A stretch of 64,000 nucleotides of DNA from Laspinema palackyanum D2c (lineage in GTDB: Bacteria > Cyanobacteriota > Cyanobacteriia > Cyanobacteriales > Laspinemataceae): positions 20,058 to 84,057 of the forward strand of contig NZ_JAMXFD010000022.1 in NCBI RefSeq assembly GCF_025370875.1, in the 5' to 3' direction. The translations under genes and the position numbers were made by a program. The notes beneath the pieces were generated by a model, which saw nothing but the letters and a program-made list of their open reading frames with translations, ran no database searches and was not told the DNA's origin. Below are positions 1-9,000 of the stretch, piece by piece; positions within the stretch are counted from its first letter, which is position 1; each line of letters begins with the position of its first letter.

Positions 1-1
1 G

Positions 2-52
2 GATGAAGTGACGCGATGGATTCAACAGGCGCGGACACTTGTGAAAGGATGA
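2..52 (+). CDS. C-terminal fragment of an unidentified gene cut by the window edge
   Basis: An open frame enters from the left edge and ends at TGA 50-52, giving a 16-residue tail that reads DEVTRWIQQARTLVKG. The residues look like an ordinary amphipathic helix end. The frame is too short to identify, and chance cannot be excluded. It would converge on the TetR gene that follows. Confidence 0.35.
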   Translation, partial: DEVTRWIQQARTLVKG

Positions 53-74
53 GGGATGAAGGATGAAGGATGAG
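47..74. repeat. 7-bp tandem repeat, four units
   Basis: Four head-to-tail copies of GGATGAR start at 47, 54, 61 and 68. The first overlaps the stop codon of the partial frame at the window edge, and the last stops just before the end of the TetR gene. This is a simple-sequence repeat between two converging genes. Confidence 0.7.
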
Positions 75-77
75 GAA

Positions 78-701
78 TTACTCGTTTTGGGGTGGCACTA
101 AGACGCCATGCAGGAAAATATCGGCCAATCCTTCCGCCATTTCCTGCATCGCTTTGGGAGAGGAATCGTTTTCCAGGAGGGTTTGTTGACTGAACCCTGC
201 CACGGCAAACATTCCGAGGAACACATGAGCAACCAGGCGCGGATTCATGGGACGATAAATTCCCCGTTCCATTGCGGTTTCAAAGAATGCCTCAGCGACA
301 TCGGTCATTTTGGAAATCACCTCGGCTTGAATGCGATCGCGTAACTCCGGGTGAAACTGAGCCTCCAGGAAGCAAACCCGCATCAAATCCGCATTTTTGT
401 GAATATTCAACATCCGCCGCCGCATCACCTGCGCTACCGCCTGATAACTGCCCATTTCGCTGAGTTCCGTGAGCAGATCCGTGAGGATTTCGATCCATCC
501 CTCCGTTGCCAACTCCACCAAAATTGCTTTTTTATTGGCAAAATGACGGAATAGGGTTCCTTCAGCTACACTAGCAGATTGAGCGAGGTCCCTGGTGGTG
601 GTGCCGTTGTAACCCTTTTGGGCAAATAACCGCTGCGCCGCATTTAAAATCCGAGTGCGCGTATCGGTTTCAGCAGGTTGGGAGCGAGTAAATATATTCA
701 T
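78..701 (-). CDS. TetR/AcrR-family transcriptional regulator
   Basis: This 207-residue protein has the usual TetR length. Residues 15-60 form the DNA-binding domain: the stretch ending in FAQKGYNGTTTRDLA, then ASVAEGTLFRHFANKKAIL, is the classic helix-turn-helix with the YxHFxxK-type signature (here FRHFANK). The remainder is a helical ligand-binding and dimerisation domain with no identifiable ligand. The gene is divergent from the M16 peptidase pair; about 150-200 bp separate the starts, so it may regulate itself and that pair, although no clear palindromic operator was seen. Family assignment is secure; the target and inducer are unknown. Confidence 0.9.
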   Translation of the reverse strand: MNIFTRSQPAETDTRTRILNAAQRLFAQKGYNGTTTRDLAQSASVAEGTLFRHFANKKAILVELATEGWIEILTDLLTELSEMGSYQAVAQVMRRRMLNIHKNADLMRVCFLEAQFHPELRDRIQAEVISKMTDVAEAFFETAMERGIYRPMNPRLVAHVFLGMFAVAGFSQQTLLENDSSPKAMQEMAEGLADIFLHGVLVPPQNE

Positions 702-906
702 CGTTAATAGAAAATAGTGCTGTGGGAAATCACATCAATAGCGTTTTTTTCTAACCCCGGAGGACTCAACGAACCCGAATCAAACAGAGGAATAACCGCC
801 CTTGCATCACTTAAAATGGCTGACCCTCAATCGAGGAGTCACCCCCAGACTGATGAATCAAAATCACCGCTTTTTTTTATTGGCTATGTCAATCTCTAGG
901 TTTCGG

Positions 907-2496
907 ATGGCGATCGCAAAATTGGGAAAATCCCTAGGGACTGGGAAATGGTCCCACTCCCGACCCTTCATGATCGCCCTTTTGGTCACGCTTCTCCTCT
1001 GGTCCGGGATTTCATTAAACCCGGCACTGGGTCGAGAGCAAGTTTCCCCAGCTAAAACTCAGTCAATCCAGCCTTACTTAGACCGGGTTGCGGAGAAAAT
1101 TAGCGAGTTTACCCTCGATAATGGACTCAAGTTTATCGTTTTAGAACGACATACCGCCCCGGTTGTTTCATTTCTAACATACGCTGATGTTGGCGGCACC
1201 AACGAACCGGAAGGCAAAACCGGCGTTGCCCACTTTTTAGAGCATTTAGCCTTTAAAGGGACTCAGCGCATTGGGACCCGCAACTATCGAGCCGAGAAAG
1301 AGCTGCTCGAAAAACTCGATCGCCTTGATGCTCAAATTAGAACCGCTACAGCCGCTGGAAAAACTGCCGAAGCTCAACGGTTACAAGCCGAATTTGACAA
1401 AACCGAAGCGGCTGCCGGTGAGTTGGTCGTCCAGAACGAATTGGGTCAAATTGTCGAACAATCCGGAGGCGTTGGACTCAATGCTACCACGTCTGCCGAT
1501 GCCACTCGCTATTTCTACAGCTTTCCTTCCAATAAGGTAGAACTCTGGATGTCCCTAGAGTCTGAGCGTTTCCTTGAACCCGTCTTTCGCGAATTCTATC
1601 GGGAAAAACAGGTGATTCTCGAAGAGAGAAGAATGCGGACGGATAACTCCCCCATTGGCAAAATGATTGAGGAATTTCTACAAACTGCCTTTGTGACGCA
1701 TCCCTATCGCCAACCTGTGATTGGCTATCCCCAGGATTTAGTCAATCTGCGGCGTGAAGATGTCCAGGAGTTTTTTGAGACTTATTACGTTCCCAACAAT
1801 TTGACGATCGCGGTTGTTGGAGATGTGGACCCAGAGAATGTGCGGCAATTGGCACAGACTTATTTTGGGCGCTACAAAGCCGGACCCACTCCTCCGAAGG
1901 TGGACAAAACCGAGCCTCCCCAGACGGAACCGAGAGAGGTGGTGGTTCGGTTTCCCTCGGAACCTTGGTATTTAGAAGGATATCACCGTCCAGCTATCAA
2001 TCATCCGGATAATGTAGTGTATGAATTGATGGCTCAAATTCTCAGTTCTGGACGGACTTCTCGCCTCTACAAATCCCTTGTAGAAGAACAGCAAGTGGCT
2101 TTGACGGCGCAGGGTTTGAATGGATTTCCCGGAGAAAAGTATGAGAATTTAATGCTATTTTATGGCCTGACTGCTCCCGGGCATACGGTGGAAGAAGTGG
2201 CAACTGCTTTGCAAGAGCAAATCAATCGGCTGACGGTGGAAGAAGTGTCCACAGAAGAGTTAGAGCGGGTTAAAACCCAAGCCCGAGCGGGAGTGTTGCG
2301 ATCGCTGGCTTCTAATCAAGGGATGGCGAGTTTGTTGGTGGAATATCAAATTAAAACCGGCGATTGGCGCAATTTATTTCAAGAGTTAGAGCAAATTGCG
2401 GCGGTGACACCCAAAGACATTCGGCGCGTCTCTCGTCAAACATTCCGGCCCGAAAATCGGACCGTGGGACTGCTGCTGCCCGAGGAAAAATCGTAA
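907..2496 (+). CDS. M16 family zinc metallopeptidase (catalytic subunit type)
   Basis: This is a pitrilysin/processing-peptidase family protein. The inverted zinc motif HxxEH is present as HFLEH (H109, E112, H113 from this start), followed by the usual N-terminal catalytic half and the inactive-like second half. A hydrophobic segment at about residues 20-38 (ALLVTLLLWSGIS region) suggests a signal peptide or membrane anchor, so it probably acts in the periplasm. An insert of about 40 residues rich in Ala/Glu/Lys follows the zinc motif. Start codons at 802 (TTG) and 853 (ATG) are in frame; ATG 907 was chosen because a short AGG lies upstream and the signal segment falls near the N-terminus, but 853 remains possible. 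The stop overlaps the next ATG (TAATG), so the two M16 genes are co-translated and are likely partners. Confidence 0.88.
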   Translation: MAIAKLGKSLGTGKWSHSRPFMIALLVTLLLWSGISLNPALGREQVSPAKTQSIQPYLDRVAEKISEFTLDNGLKFIVLERHTAPVVSFLTYADVGGTNEPEGKTGVAHFLEHLAFKGTQRIGTRNYRAEKELLEKLDRLDAQIRTATAAGKTAEAQRLQAEFDKTEAAAGELVVQNELGQIVEQSGGVGLNATTSADATRYFYSFPSNKVELWMSLESERFLEPVFREFYREKQVILEERRMRTDNSPIGKMIEEFLQTAFVTHPYRQPVIGYPQDLVNLRREDVQEFFETYYVPNNLTIAVVGDVDPENVRQLAQTYFGRYKAGPTPPKVDKTEPPQTEPREVVVRFPSEPWYLEGYHRPAINHPDNVVYELMAQILSSGRTSRLYKSLVEEQQVALTAQGLNGFPGEKYENLMLFYGLTAPGHTVEEVATALQEQINRLTVEEVSTEELERVKTQARAGVLRSLASNQGMASLLVEYQIKTGDWRNLFQELEQIAAVTPKDIRRVSRQTFRPENRTVGLLLPEEKS

Positions 2497-3992
2497 TGAG
2501 TCAGAGAATGGTTACATCTAAGAATAAGCCCACAAAATATTGGATTGTGCTGTTGGTTTTGCCGGTGATATGGTTGCTGTTTAATGCGGGGATTGTCACC
2601 GCAGAATCAGCGAAGCATTATACGGATTTGGAGTTTGCACCGCCTCCGGAAATTGTGTTACCACCTTTCGAGCGCTTTGAGCTAGAGAATGGCATGGTGG
2701 TATATTTGATGGAGGACCGGGAACTGCCTTTAGTTTCGGGGACGGCTTTAATTCGCACAGGAGATCGCTGGGAACCGGGGAATCAAACTGGACTCGGCCA
2801 AATTCTCGGTCAAGTATTACGAACGGGGGGAACAACGTTGCATTCCCCGAATGAATTAAATGAGTTGCTAGAACGTCGCGCTGCTTCAGTGGAAACGAGC
2901 ATTGATACCACTTCTGCATCAGCTAGTTTTAGTGCCTTAAGTCAGGATTTGAATGAGGTGTTTGGACTGTTTGCTGAAGTGATCAGAACTCCGGCATTTG
3001 CTCCGGAGCAAATTGAGTTAGCAAAAAGCCAACAATCTGGGGCGATCGCCCGTCGGAATGATTCCCCCAGTGCCATCGCCTCTCGGGAATTCCAAAAGCT
3101 GATTTATGGGGAAAATAGCCCCTATGCTCGGACGATTGAATATGAAACCTTGAGCAATATTTCTCGGTCCGATGTGGTGCAATTTTACCAGCGCTATTTC
3201 CATCCCAATAACATGATTTTGGGCATTGTAGGAGATTTTGAAAAGGCGGAAATGCGTAGGCTAATTGAGCAGAAATTGGGCGACTGGAAACCCGGTCCAA
3301 CCATCAGCAAAAATATTGCGGAGTTATCCCCAACTGCTCAAGCTCAACAAGGGGGAGTCTTTTTCGTGGAACGCCCGCAATTAACCCAAAGTACAATTCA
3401 AATCGGACATTTGGGTGGGGAGTTAAATAGTCCGGATTATCCGGCGTTGTCGGTTCTGAATGGGGTGCTGAATGGATTTGGCGGACGGTTATTTAATCAG
3501 GTGCGATCGCGCGAAGGATTAGCCTATTCTGTCTATGGCGTCTGGAGTCCCCGCTATGATTATCCGGGAATGTTTATTGCCGGGGGTCAAACGCGATCGG
3601 AGGCAACGGTGCCATTTATTCAGTCTGTTTTTCGAGAAATCGAACGCATTCGCACCGAGCCGATTACTGCCGAAGAGTTACAGTATGCTAAAGATACCAC
3701 CCTCAATTCCTTCATCTTCAATTTCGCCGATCCGAGTCAAACCTTGTCTCGGTTAATGCGATATGAATATTATGGATATCCCGAGGATTTTATCTTCCAA
3801 TATCGGCGCGGTGTCGAAAACACGACCATTGAAGATGTGCAGCGAGTCGCACAAAAATACTTGAACCCGAATCAGTTAGTTACCCTAGTGGTGGGGAATC
3901 CGATGGAGATTAACCCTCCCTTAAGTAGTCTGACTCCTGATAATCAGGTGACTTCCATTGACGTGACAATTCCAGAACCCTCAAGAAGTTAA
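2496..3992 (+). CDS. M16 family peptidase-like protein lacking the zinc motif
   Basis: A 498-residue M16-fold protein. It begins with a membrane-spanning or signal segment at about residues 14-35 (IVLLVLPVIWLLFNAG), then two M16 half domains. At the position of HxxEH it reads GLGQILGQVL, so both histidines and the catalytic glutamate are missing. The R/Y-rich segment typical of the C-terminal half (RSREGLAYSVYG) is kept. Known M16 pairs combine one active and one inactive chain; by that precedent this is the non-catalytic partner of the upstream gene, whose stop codon overlaps its ATG by one base. Starts further upstream in the same frame lie inside the previous gene and are unlikely. Confidence 0.87.
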   Translation: MSQRMVTSKNKPTKYWIVLLVLPVIWLLFNAGIVTAESAKHYTDLEFAPPPEIVLPPFERFELENGMVVYLMEDRELPLVSGTALIRTGDRWEPGNQTGLGQILGQVLRTGGTTLHSPNELNELLERRAASVETSIDTTSASASFSALSQDLNEVFGLFAEVIRTPAFAPEQIELAKSQQSGAIARRNDSPSAIASREFQKLIYGENSPYARTIEYETLSNISRSDVVQFYQRYFHPNNMILGIVGDFEKAEMRRLIEQKLGDWKPGPTISKNIAELSPTAQAQQGGVFFVERPQLTQSTIQIGHLGGELNSPDYPALSVLNGVLNGFGGRLFNQVRSREGLAYSVYGVWSPRYDYPGMFIAGGQTRSEATVPFIQSVFREIERIRTEPITAEELQYAKDTTLNSFIFNFADPSQTLSRLMRYEYYGYPEDFIFQYRRGVENTTIEDVQRVAQKYLNPNQLVTLVVGNPMEINPPLSSLTPDNQVTSIDVTIPEPSRS

Positions 3993-4032
3993 TTCTTCAT
4001 TAGGAGTGGCGATCGCCCCTACCGGAAAAGAA

Positions 4033-4106
4033 TAACGACTGAAGTCGTTACTACAAACAATCAGAAAGAATTTTCCGATGTTCGTAGTAACGACTTCAGT
4101 CGTTTC
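4033..4106. repeat. Family A palindromic repeats, facing pair at a convergent 3' junction
   Basis: Two copies of the TAACGACT(G/A)AAGTCGTTACTAC module face each other, at 4033-4057 and, as GTAGTAACGACTTCAGTCG, at about 4084-4102. Each is itself a near-palindrome and the pair forms a larger inverted repeat. It lies between the M16 gene and the stop codon of the PLD-like gene, which it touches. It could act as a bidirectional transcript end, but no T-run was seen. Confidence 0.8.
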
Positions 4107-6044
4107 TTATCCCGACTTGTGAGGTTTAGATTTTTTCCGAGGAGAATTTTGAGTCGGCGGAAAAGTTGCCGCCAGTTTAGCTAGTTCCCCAGCAATAAAG
4201 GCATCTGGTGACTCGCCTGCCTCCGATGCAATCCCCAGGCGGATGAAGTCTTGCCAGACGGGTTCGGAGAGTAAATTGAGAGCAAGGGTGCGATCGCCAC
4301 TGGCAATAACAGCCATCACCTGCCGCCATGCTTCGCACAAGCTATCCAGTTCCTGGGAATCCGGGGTGAGTTCAGATAGCTGGGAAAGCGCCTGATTCAA
4401 GCTAGGGGAATCCGGGGACATTTGCTGCGATCGCAAGCCCTGACAAGCAATTTTTAGCCAAATCGGGAGCAATTCTAGCCACTCCCGGTCCTGAATCTGC
4501 TGTAAGGCAGTCTCTGCCATCCCCAACCCACCCCAGATACTTAGAGAGGTGGTGGCGAGGGATTCATCTTGAGTGGTAATTGCCTGCTGCCAGAGGGATT
4601 CGGCGCGTTGTTGAAATTGGGTAGAGAGAAACTGGTACGCTTCGCTGACGATTTCGGGAAGGGTGACTTGATAGACAGTTTCTCCCTGGGGTAGGCGATC
4701 GCCTCCATAAGTTAGCCAATTATGTGCGCTACAGATATAAGTTTGGCGATCGATGACAACTTCTTTGGCGTGAGACTGTTCCAACTCGACGACTTGTATA
4801 GCGGATAATCCTTCTGCTGTCTTTATCGCTGCTAATTTTGTCAGCCATTCGGGAGAAAGCTTACCCATGATATCTATATCTGTAGAGGCGATTCGCGAAT
4901 CGCCCCTACAGTCGGAGGATTCCCCGGATCTATTTCCCTGTCCGATGAGAATCCAAACCCCGCGTTTGACGAGGGTTTCTAATCTTTGTAACAGGCGATT
5001 ATCTATTCCTTTTTCTGTGAATATAGGCGAATAAATTAACACCTGATGCGTGGCAGTTTCGAGGGTTTCTAAAAATTGTTTCTGAATCTGATTCTCGGGG
5101 ATTAAAATTGCACTGCCGGTTTCGGTGGGATTTTCTCCGCCATTATCCCGATTAGGAGTTGCTGCTTGTCGGACTTGTTCCAGTCTAGCTTCAACTTCTG
5201 GATTCTGCGGTGGTAAACTTTCCTCACCATTGGTAGAACGGATTGCAAACAACTCCGTTAGGGAAATTTTTCCCTCAGATTGAAGCATTTCTAGCCAAAG
5301 GGTGGCGGATTGTAGTAACTGTTCTCCGCGTCTAAATTGCAGGGTTAAGTGCTGATTTAGGGTATCAAAAATAGCAAACAGTGCCACGGATTGCCAACGG
5401 GTTTCGGGCGATTCAGCGATTTGGAAGGCGGTGACTTCTTTGCCAGATTCGGGACTGTGGAATCCCAATCCTTGATGGATGAGGCGTTGCTGGACATCGG
5501 TGAGGGTTAGGGAGTCTATCGGTTGAATGCGGCTGTTGAGGGGAAGAAAATCGCCTAAATTGGGGAGATTTAAAGCGGATTCGCGGAGAGGATTAACTTC
5601 AAAGGTAGTCGCCTCTAATAAAGGGTCAGCGATCGCATAGATAGGATGACTTTCTGGCGGTTGCGGGACGGACCCTTTTTCATAAAAAGCTCGCCCTTCT
5701 GGGGTGAGTTTAAGGGAACCGTCGGGGAGAACATTTAGGGTATTTAATACCTTGAGATTGGCGGTGGTACTTCTAACAAAAATGGGGTCCAAACCCAAGA
5801 CTTGGGCGAGTTCAACCTCGGTGGGTTTCGGGGTAATTTCTAAGCTGGCCCGGAGGATAAATTCTTCTAAAACATTGAATTTTCTGGGCGCAGTTACCAT
5901 TAATTCTATGCCCGTTTGAAGCATAGCATAGCGGAATTGTCTAGCGGCAATTACCGATAAGCCCGGACTGGTTTTTTCGAGTTTTTCCACCGAGGTTTGC
6001 AGGGAGGAATCAATGGGTTTAGGGGAGGATTCGAGAAACATCAA
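4107..6044 (-). CDS. Phospholipase D-like (HKD) protein paired with an SF1 helicase
   Basis: A 645-residue protein in three parts. Residues about 1-125 look like a winged-helix or helical domain. A mixed middle part runs to about 320. Residues 330-475 are a PLD/nuclease-like domain: strand VLIYSP at about 335, then the HKD signature as H425-A-K427 with D432, followed by SAHNWLTY resembling the GSxN part of the motif. Only one HKD half is visible, so an active site would need a dimer, as in Nuc- or DrmC-like enzymes. Its start overlaps the end of the helicase gene by 26 bases, a strong sign of co-translation. Nuclease activity and DNA as substrate are inferences from the pairing. A 32-bp palindrome is inserted in frame near residues 378-388. 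Its stop codon abuts a family A repeat. Confidence 0.78.
   Translation of the reverse strand: MMFLESSPKPIDSSLQTSVEKLEKTSPGLSVIAARQFRYAMLQTGIELMVTAPRKFNVLEEFILRASLEITPKPTEVELAQVLGLDPIFVRSTTANLKVLNTLNVLPDGSLKLTPEGRAFYEKGSVPQPPESHPIYAIADPLLEATTFEVNPLRESALNLPNLGDFLPLNSRIQPIDSLTLTDVQQRLIHQGLGFHSPESGKEVTAFQIAESPETRWQSVALFAIFDTLNQHLTLQFRRGEQLLQSATLWLEMLQSEGKISLTELFAIRSTNGEESLPPQNPEVEARLEQVRQAATPNRDNGGENPTETGSAILIPENQIQKQFLETLETATHQVLIYSPIFTEKGIDNRLLQRLETLVKRGVWILIGQGNRSGESSDCRGDSRIASTDIDIMGKLSPEWLTKLAAIKTAEGLSAIQVVELEQSHAKEVVIDRQTYICSAHNWLTYGGDRLPQGETVYQVTLPEIVSEAYQFLSTQFQQRAESLWQQAITTQDESLATTSLSIWGGLGMAETALQQIQDREWLELLPIWLKIACQGLRSQQMSPDSPSLNQALSQLSELTPDSQELDSLCEAWRQVMAVIASGDRTLALNLLSEPVWQDFIRLGIASEAGESPDAFIAGELAKLAATFPPTQNSPRKKSKPHKSG
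4880..4911. repeat. 32-bp near-perfect palindrome inside the PLD-like coding region
   Basis: The arms meet at TTCG|CGAA (centre 4895/4896) and pair throughout except at A4886/C4905. The outer ends are CTGTAG and CTACAG. It has the look of a cyanobacterial dispersed palindrome (GTAGRGGCGATTCG half). It keeps the reading frame open and encodes Cys-Arg-Gly-Asp-Ser-Arg-Ile-Ala-Ser on the minus strand, in a predicted loop after strand WILIGQGN. Confidence 0.85.
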
Positions 6045-9000
6045 TTAGACCTCCTTGATGACGCACAACATTAGACACTTCTGAATAAATTCGCCCGACT
6101 TCCCCATGATGATGGGCGAATAATTCATGACAGCCAACGATAACCAGCAATTCCCGGGCGCGAGAAAAGGCCACATTCACCCGTTCAGATTTTTTAGCAA
6201 ATCCCACTTTTCCTTCGGAATTATTGCGAACCATGCTAACAATAATTATGGACCTTTCCATCCCTTGAAATTGGTCAACAGTTCCGGTTCTAATTTGCAG
6301 AGAAGGGAAGCGGCTGTCATCCAAGATTCGTTCTTCAATCCGGTTGAGTTGGGCGCGATAAAAGGTGATGATACCAATTTCTTTGGGGGGATGACCCTGG
6401 GCGACTTTTTCGGCCCAAGTGGTTTCCATATCTTGACAAAGTTGCTCGATCGCCTCAATTTCTTTGGGATTAATAAAGGATGTCCCTTCTTTGCGTTCGC
6501 CAAAGGTGGAATCTTGGGGCATTTTCACCCAAATCAGGTGTTGATGTGCCTGGATGATGGCACTATCCAGGTGATGTTTGCGGGCTTGATCCGGGTCTAA
6601 AATGCCGCATTGGAGACGGCGATCGTAAAATTGATTAATCGCCCCCATGATGTTGGGATGCATCCGATATTGAATCGTTAGCATGGTTTTGATAGACTCG
6701 GGGGCGGCATCAAATTGCAGTTTAAAGAAGGAGTCTTCTAAAAATTGCAAGGCATCTTTACTGCTGCCCATTTCGATGGCAATATCTTCAATAGTATCAT
6801 CATTCAGCATAGGCGGTAACTGACAGCGATCGCCGACTAAAACTAACCGTTTAGCTTTGAGGGCGGGAATTAATAATTCCGGCGGTGTGCATTTGCTGAC
6901 TTCATCGACAATCACCACATCAAATTTATTAAATTCTTCGGAAAAGTCTCGACGCGCCGCTTGGACACAGGTAATCCCAATTACATTGGCATTATCCAGA
7001 TAAATTTGGCGTAATTCAGTGCGGTCCTGTTCCGAAGGATTACGGAGTTTATCAATCCAATCTTGGACTAAGTTTTGATAGCGATTTAGATACTGTTCTT
7101 CCTGATTTCCCGCCTGTTCCCAGGTTTCAAACTGGGTTTTGACTTGGTGTAAAAAAGGCAAATCACAGCAGTGGTTCTCGGCAATTTGCGGCAGGCGATC
7201 GCGTAGGGTTTCCCAGGTTTGCCGCCACCAATTGCGATGGTTGAGTAAGGGTTCTGGCAGATTGGTAGTCAGTTGTTGGGTAATTTCATGCAGTTCCAGT
7301 TCACACTGTTCTAGTTGCTGTTGCAGCGGTTGCAAATTTTGTTGTTGCTGGGTGAGATAGCTTTCAATTAGACCCTGAATATGACCTAAAACTTCAAAGG
7401 GGGCTAAGGCAGCAATTGCGTTTTCTAAGTTAGTAATTCGACTTTCCCAGGATTGCACCAGTGTCGCAAATTCTGAGGGTTTTTCCCAAATTAAAGCCCG
7501 GTTAGCTTGATATCGCTGGACGCCGGTTAAAATTGCCGGAGGAAGGTGAGGTTGTTGGCTTAATTTTTGTAACTGTTCTAACGCTTTTTGGAGAGTTTTT
7601 TCTCCTTCTTGACGCAATAAATTTAGGGCAGATTGTGATTGTTCAAGTTGCGGTTTTTGGGCGGCAATCCAATGCTGAATTTGATGCCACTGTTGCCCAA
7701 TATGGCTTAATCCCTGTTCCGTTTCCGTTTTCAGCGGGAGTAAACATTGGCGCGCCTGGGTGACAATTTCATCGATGCTAGTTTGGGCGATTTGTTGCAA
7801 AGTCAATTCGACTGACTGAACTTGCCACAAGGTGGCATACTGCTGTTGCTGCTGCTGTAAAATTTCCTGGGTTTTCACGACTAAATTCTGCCGTCCCGAT
7901 GTCGTCAGTTGGGGATAATTGCCATATCCTGCCGCCAGTTCCCTCCATAAACTGCGATCGCCTGCTGAAAAGACAATCGGAGGCTGATTTAGACTGCGGT
8001 GCAAAAATTCATTAAAATAGGAATGATTGCCTTTGGTATTGCGAAAATTGCCCTTAGTTTCATAAGCTAAGGCTTTGAGAAATTGCTCCCAATTCGGCAG
8101 TTCCGTCACCGGATGATTGCCATAGTTGGGCATAATTGCCACATTCAAGGTTTGGGCGATCGTCAGTAAACTATCGGGAACATGAATCAATTTACTGTTA
8201 AAGGGTTGACCCGTTTGGACCGCTTGTCTTAAAATGGTATAAACTTGGGCAGGTGCTGTTTCTAACCAAACCCCAACCTCTTTAATCACGCGGTCAATTT
8301 CTAACTTACGAGTTTGTAAATTTTGAAAGCGTTGCTGGAGGGATTTTTGCTTCGTTAAGGCTTGTTCATATTCCCCTTGCAGTTGCTGCAATGGAGTGGA
8401 ATCTGCCCGAAATTGTTGGACGGCAGCAGCAGCAGCAGCGATCGCCTCAGCAGTGCGATTCGCTTCTGTGACAATTTCCCTAAATTTAGCCAACTCTGGC
8501 GCAACGGTTTCGCAACACCAAGCTGCCAACCCAAATGCACCGCGATCGGGACGAATCCATCCCAATTCTTGGGTTAAAGGTAATGCCACTCGCACTGCAT
8601 CAATAAAAGTTTTAACCCTACTATCTTCCAAGGTATAAGGGCGAATTTCAGCCAATAACTTCACCACATCGGGAGATTCCCAGGGTACATTTGGCGCAGC
8701 AGCTAACAACGCTGCCAACTCCTCACTCACCCGTTTTACTTCGGGATTTTGCGCTTGTGCCGCCTGATACTGCTGTTCCCAAATTGCCCGATTTTCTAGT
8801 AAACTCTCCTGACGTTCTTTCCAAAACAGGCGATCGCTGGCGAGTGCTTCTTCCGCTGCCAAATACACCTCAAATTCCGCCGCTACCTTCCGCATTTGGT
8901 GATAAAATACTAAATCATTGCGCCGTTTTTCCAAATCCGTCTCACAGTGACTCGCCGTATTTTGCAGCCAAGTCCCGATCGCATTCTCTTCTAAATAAGG

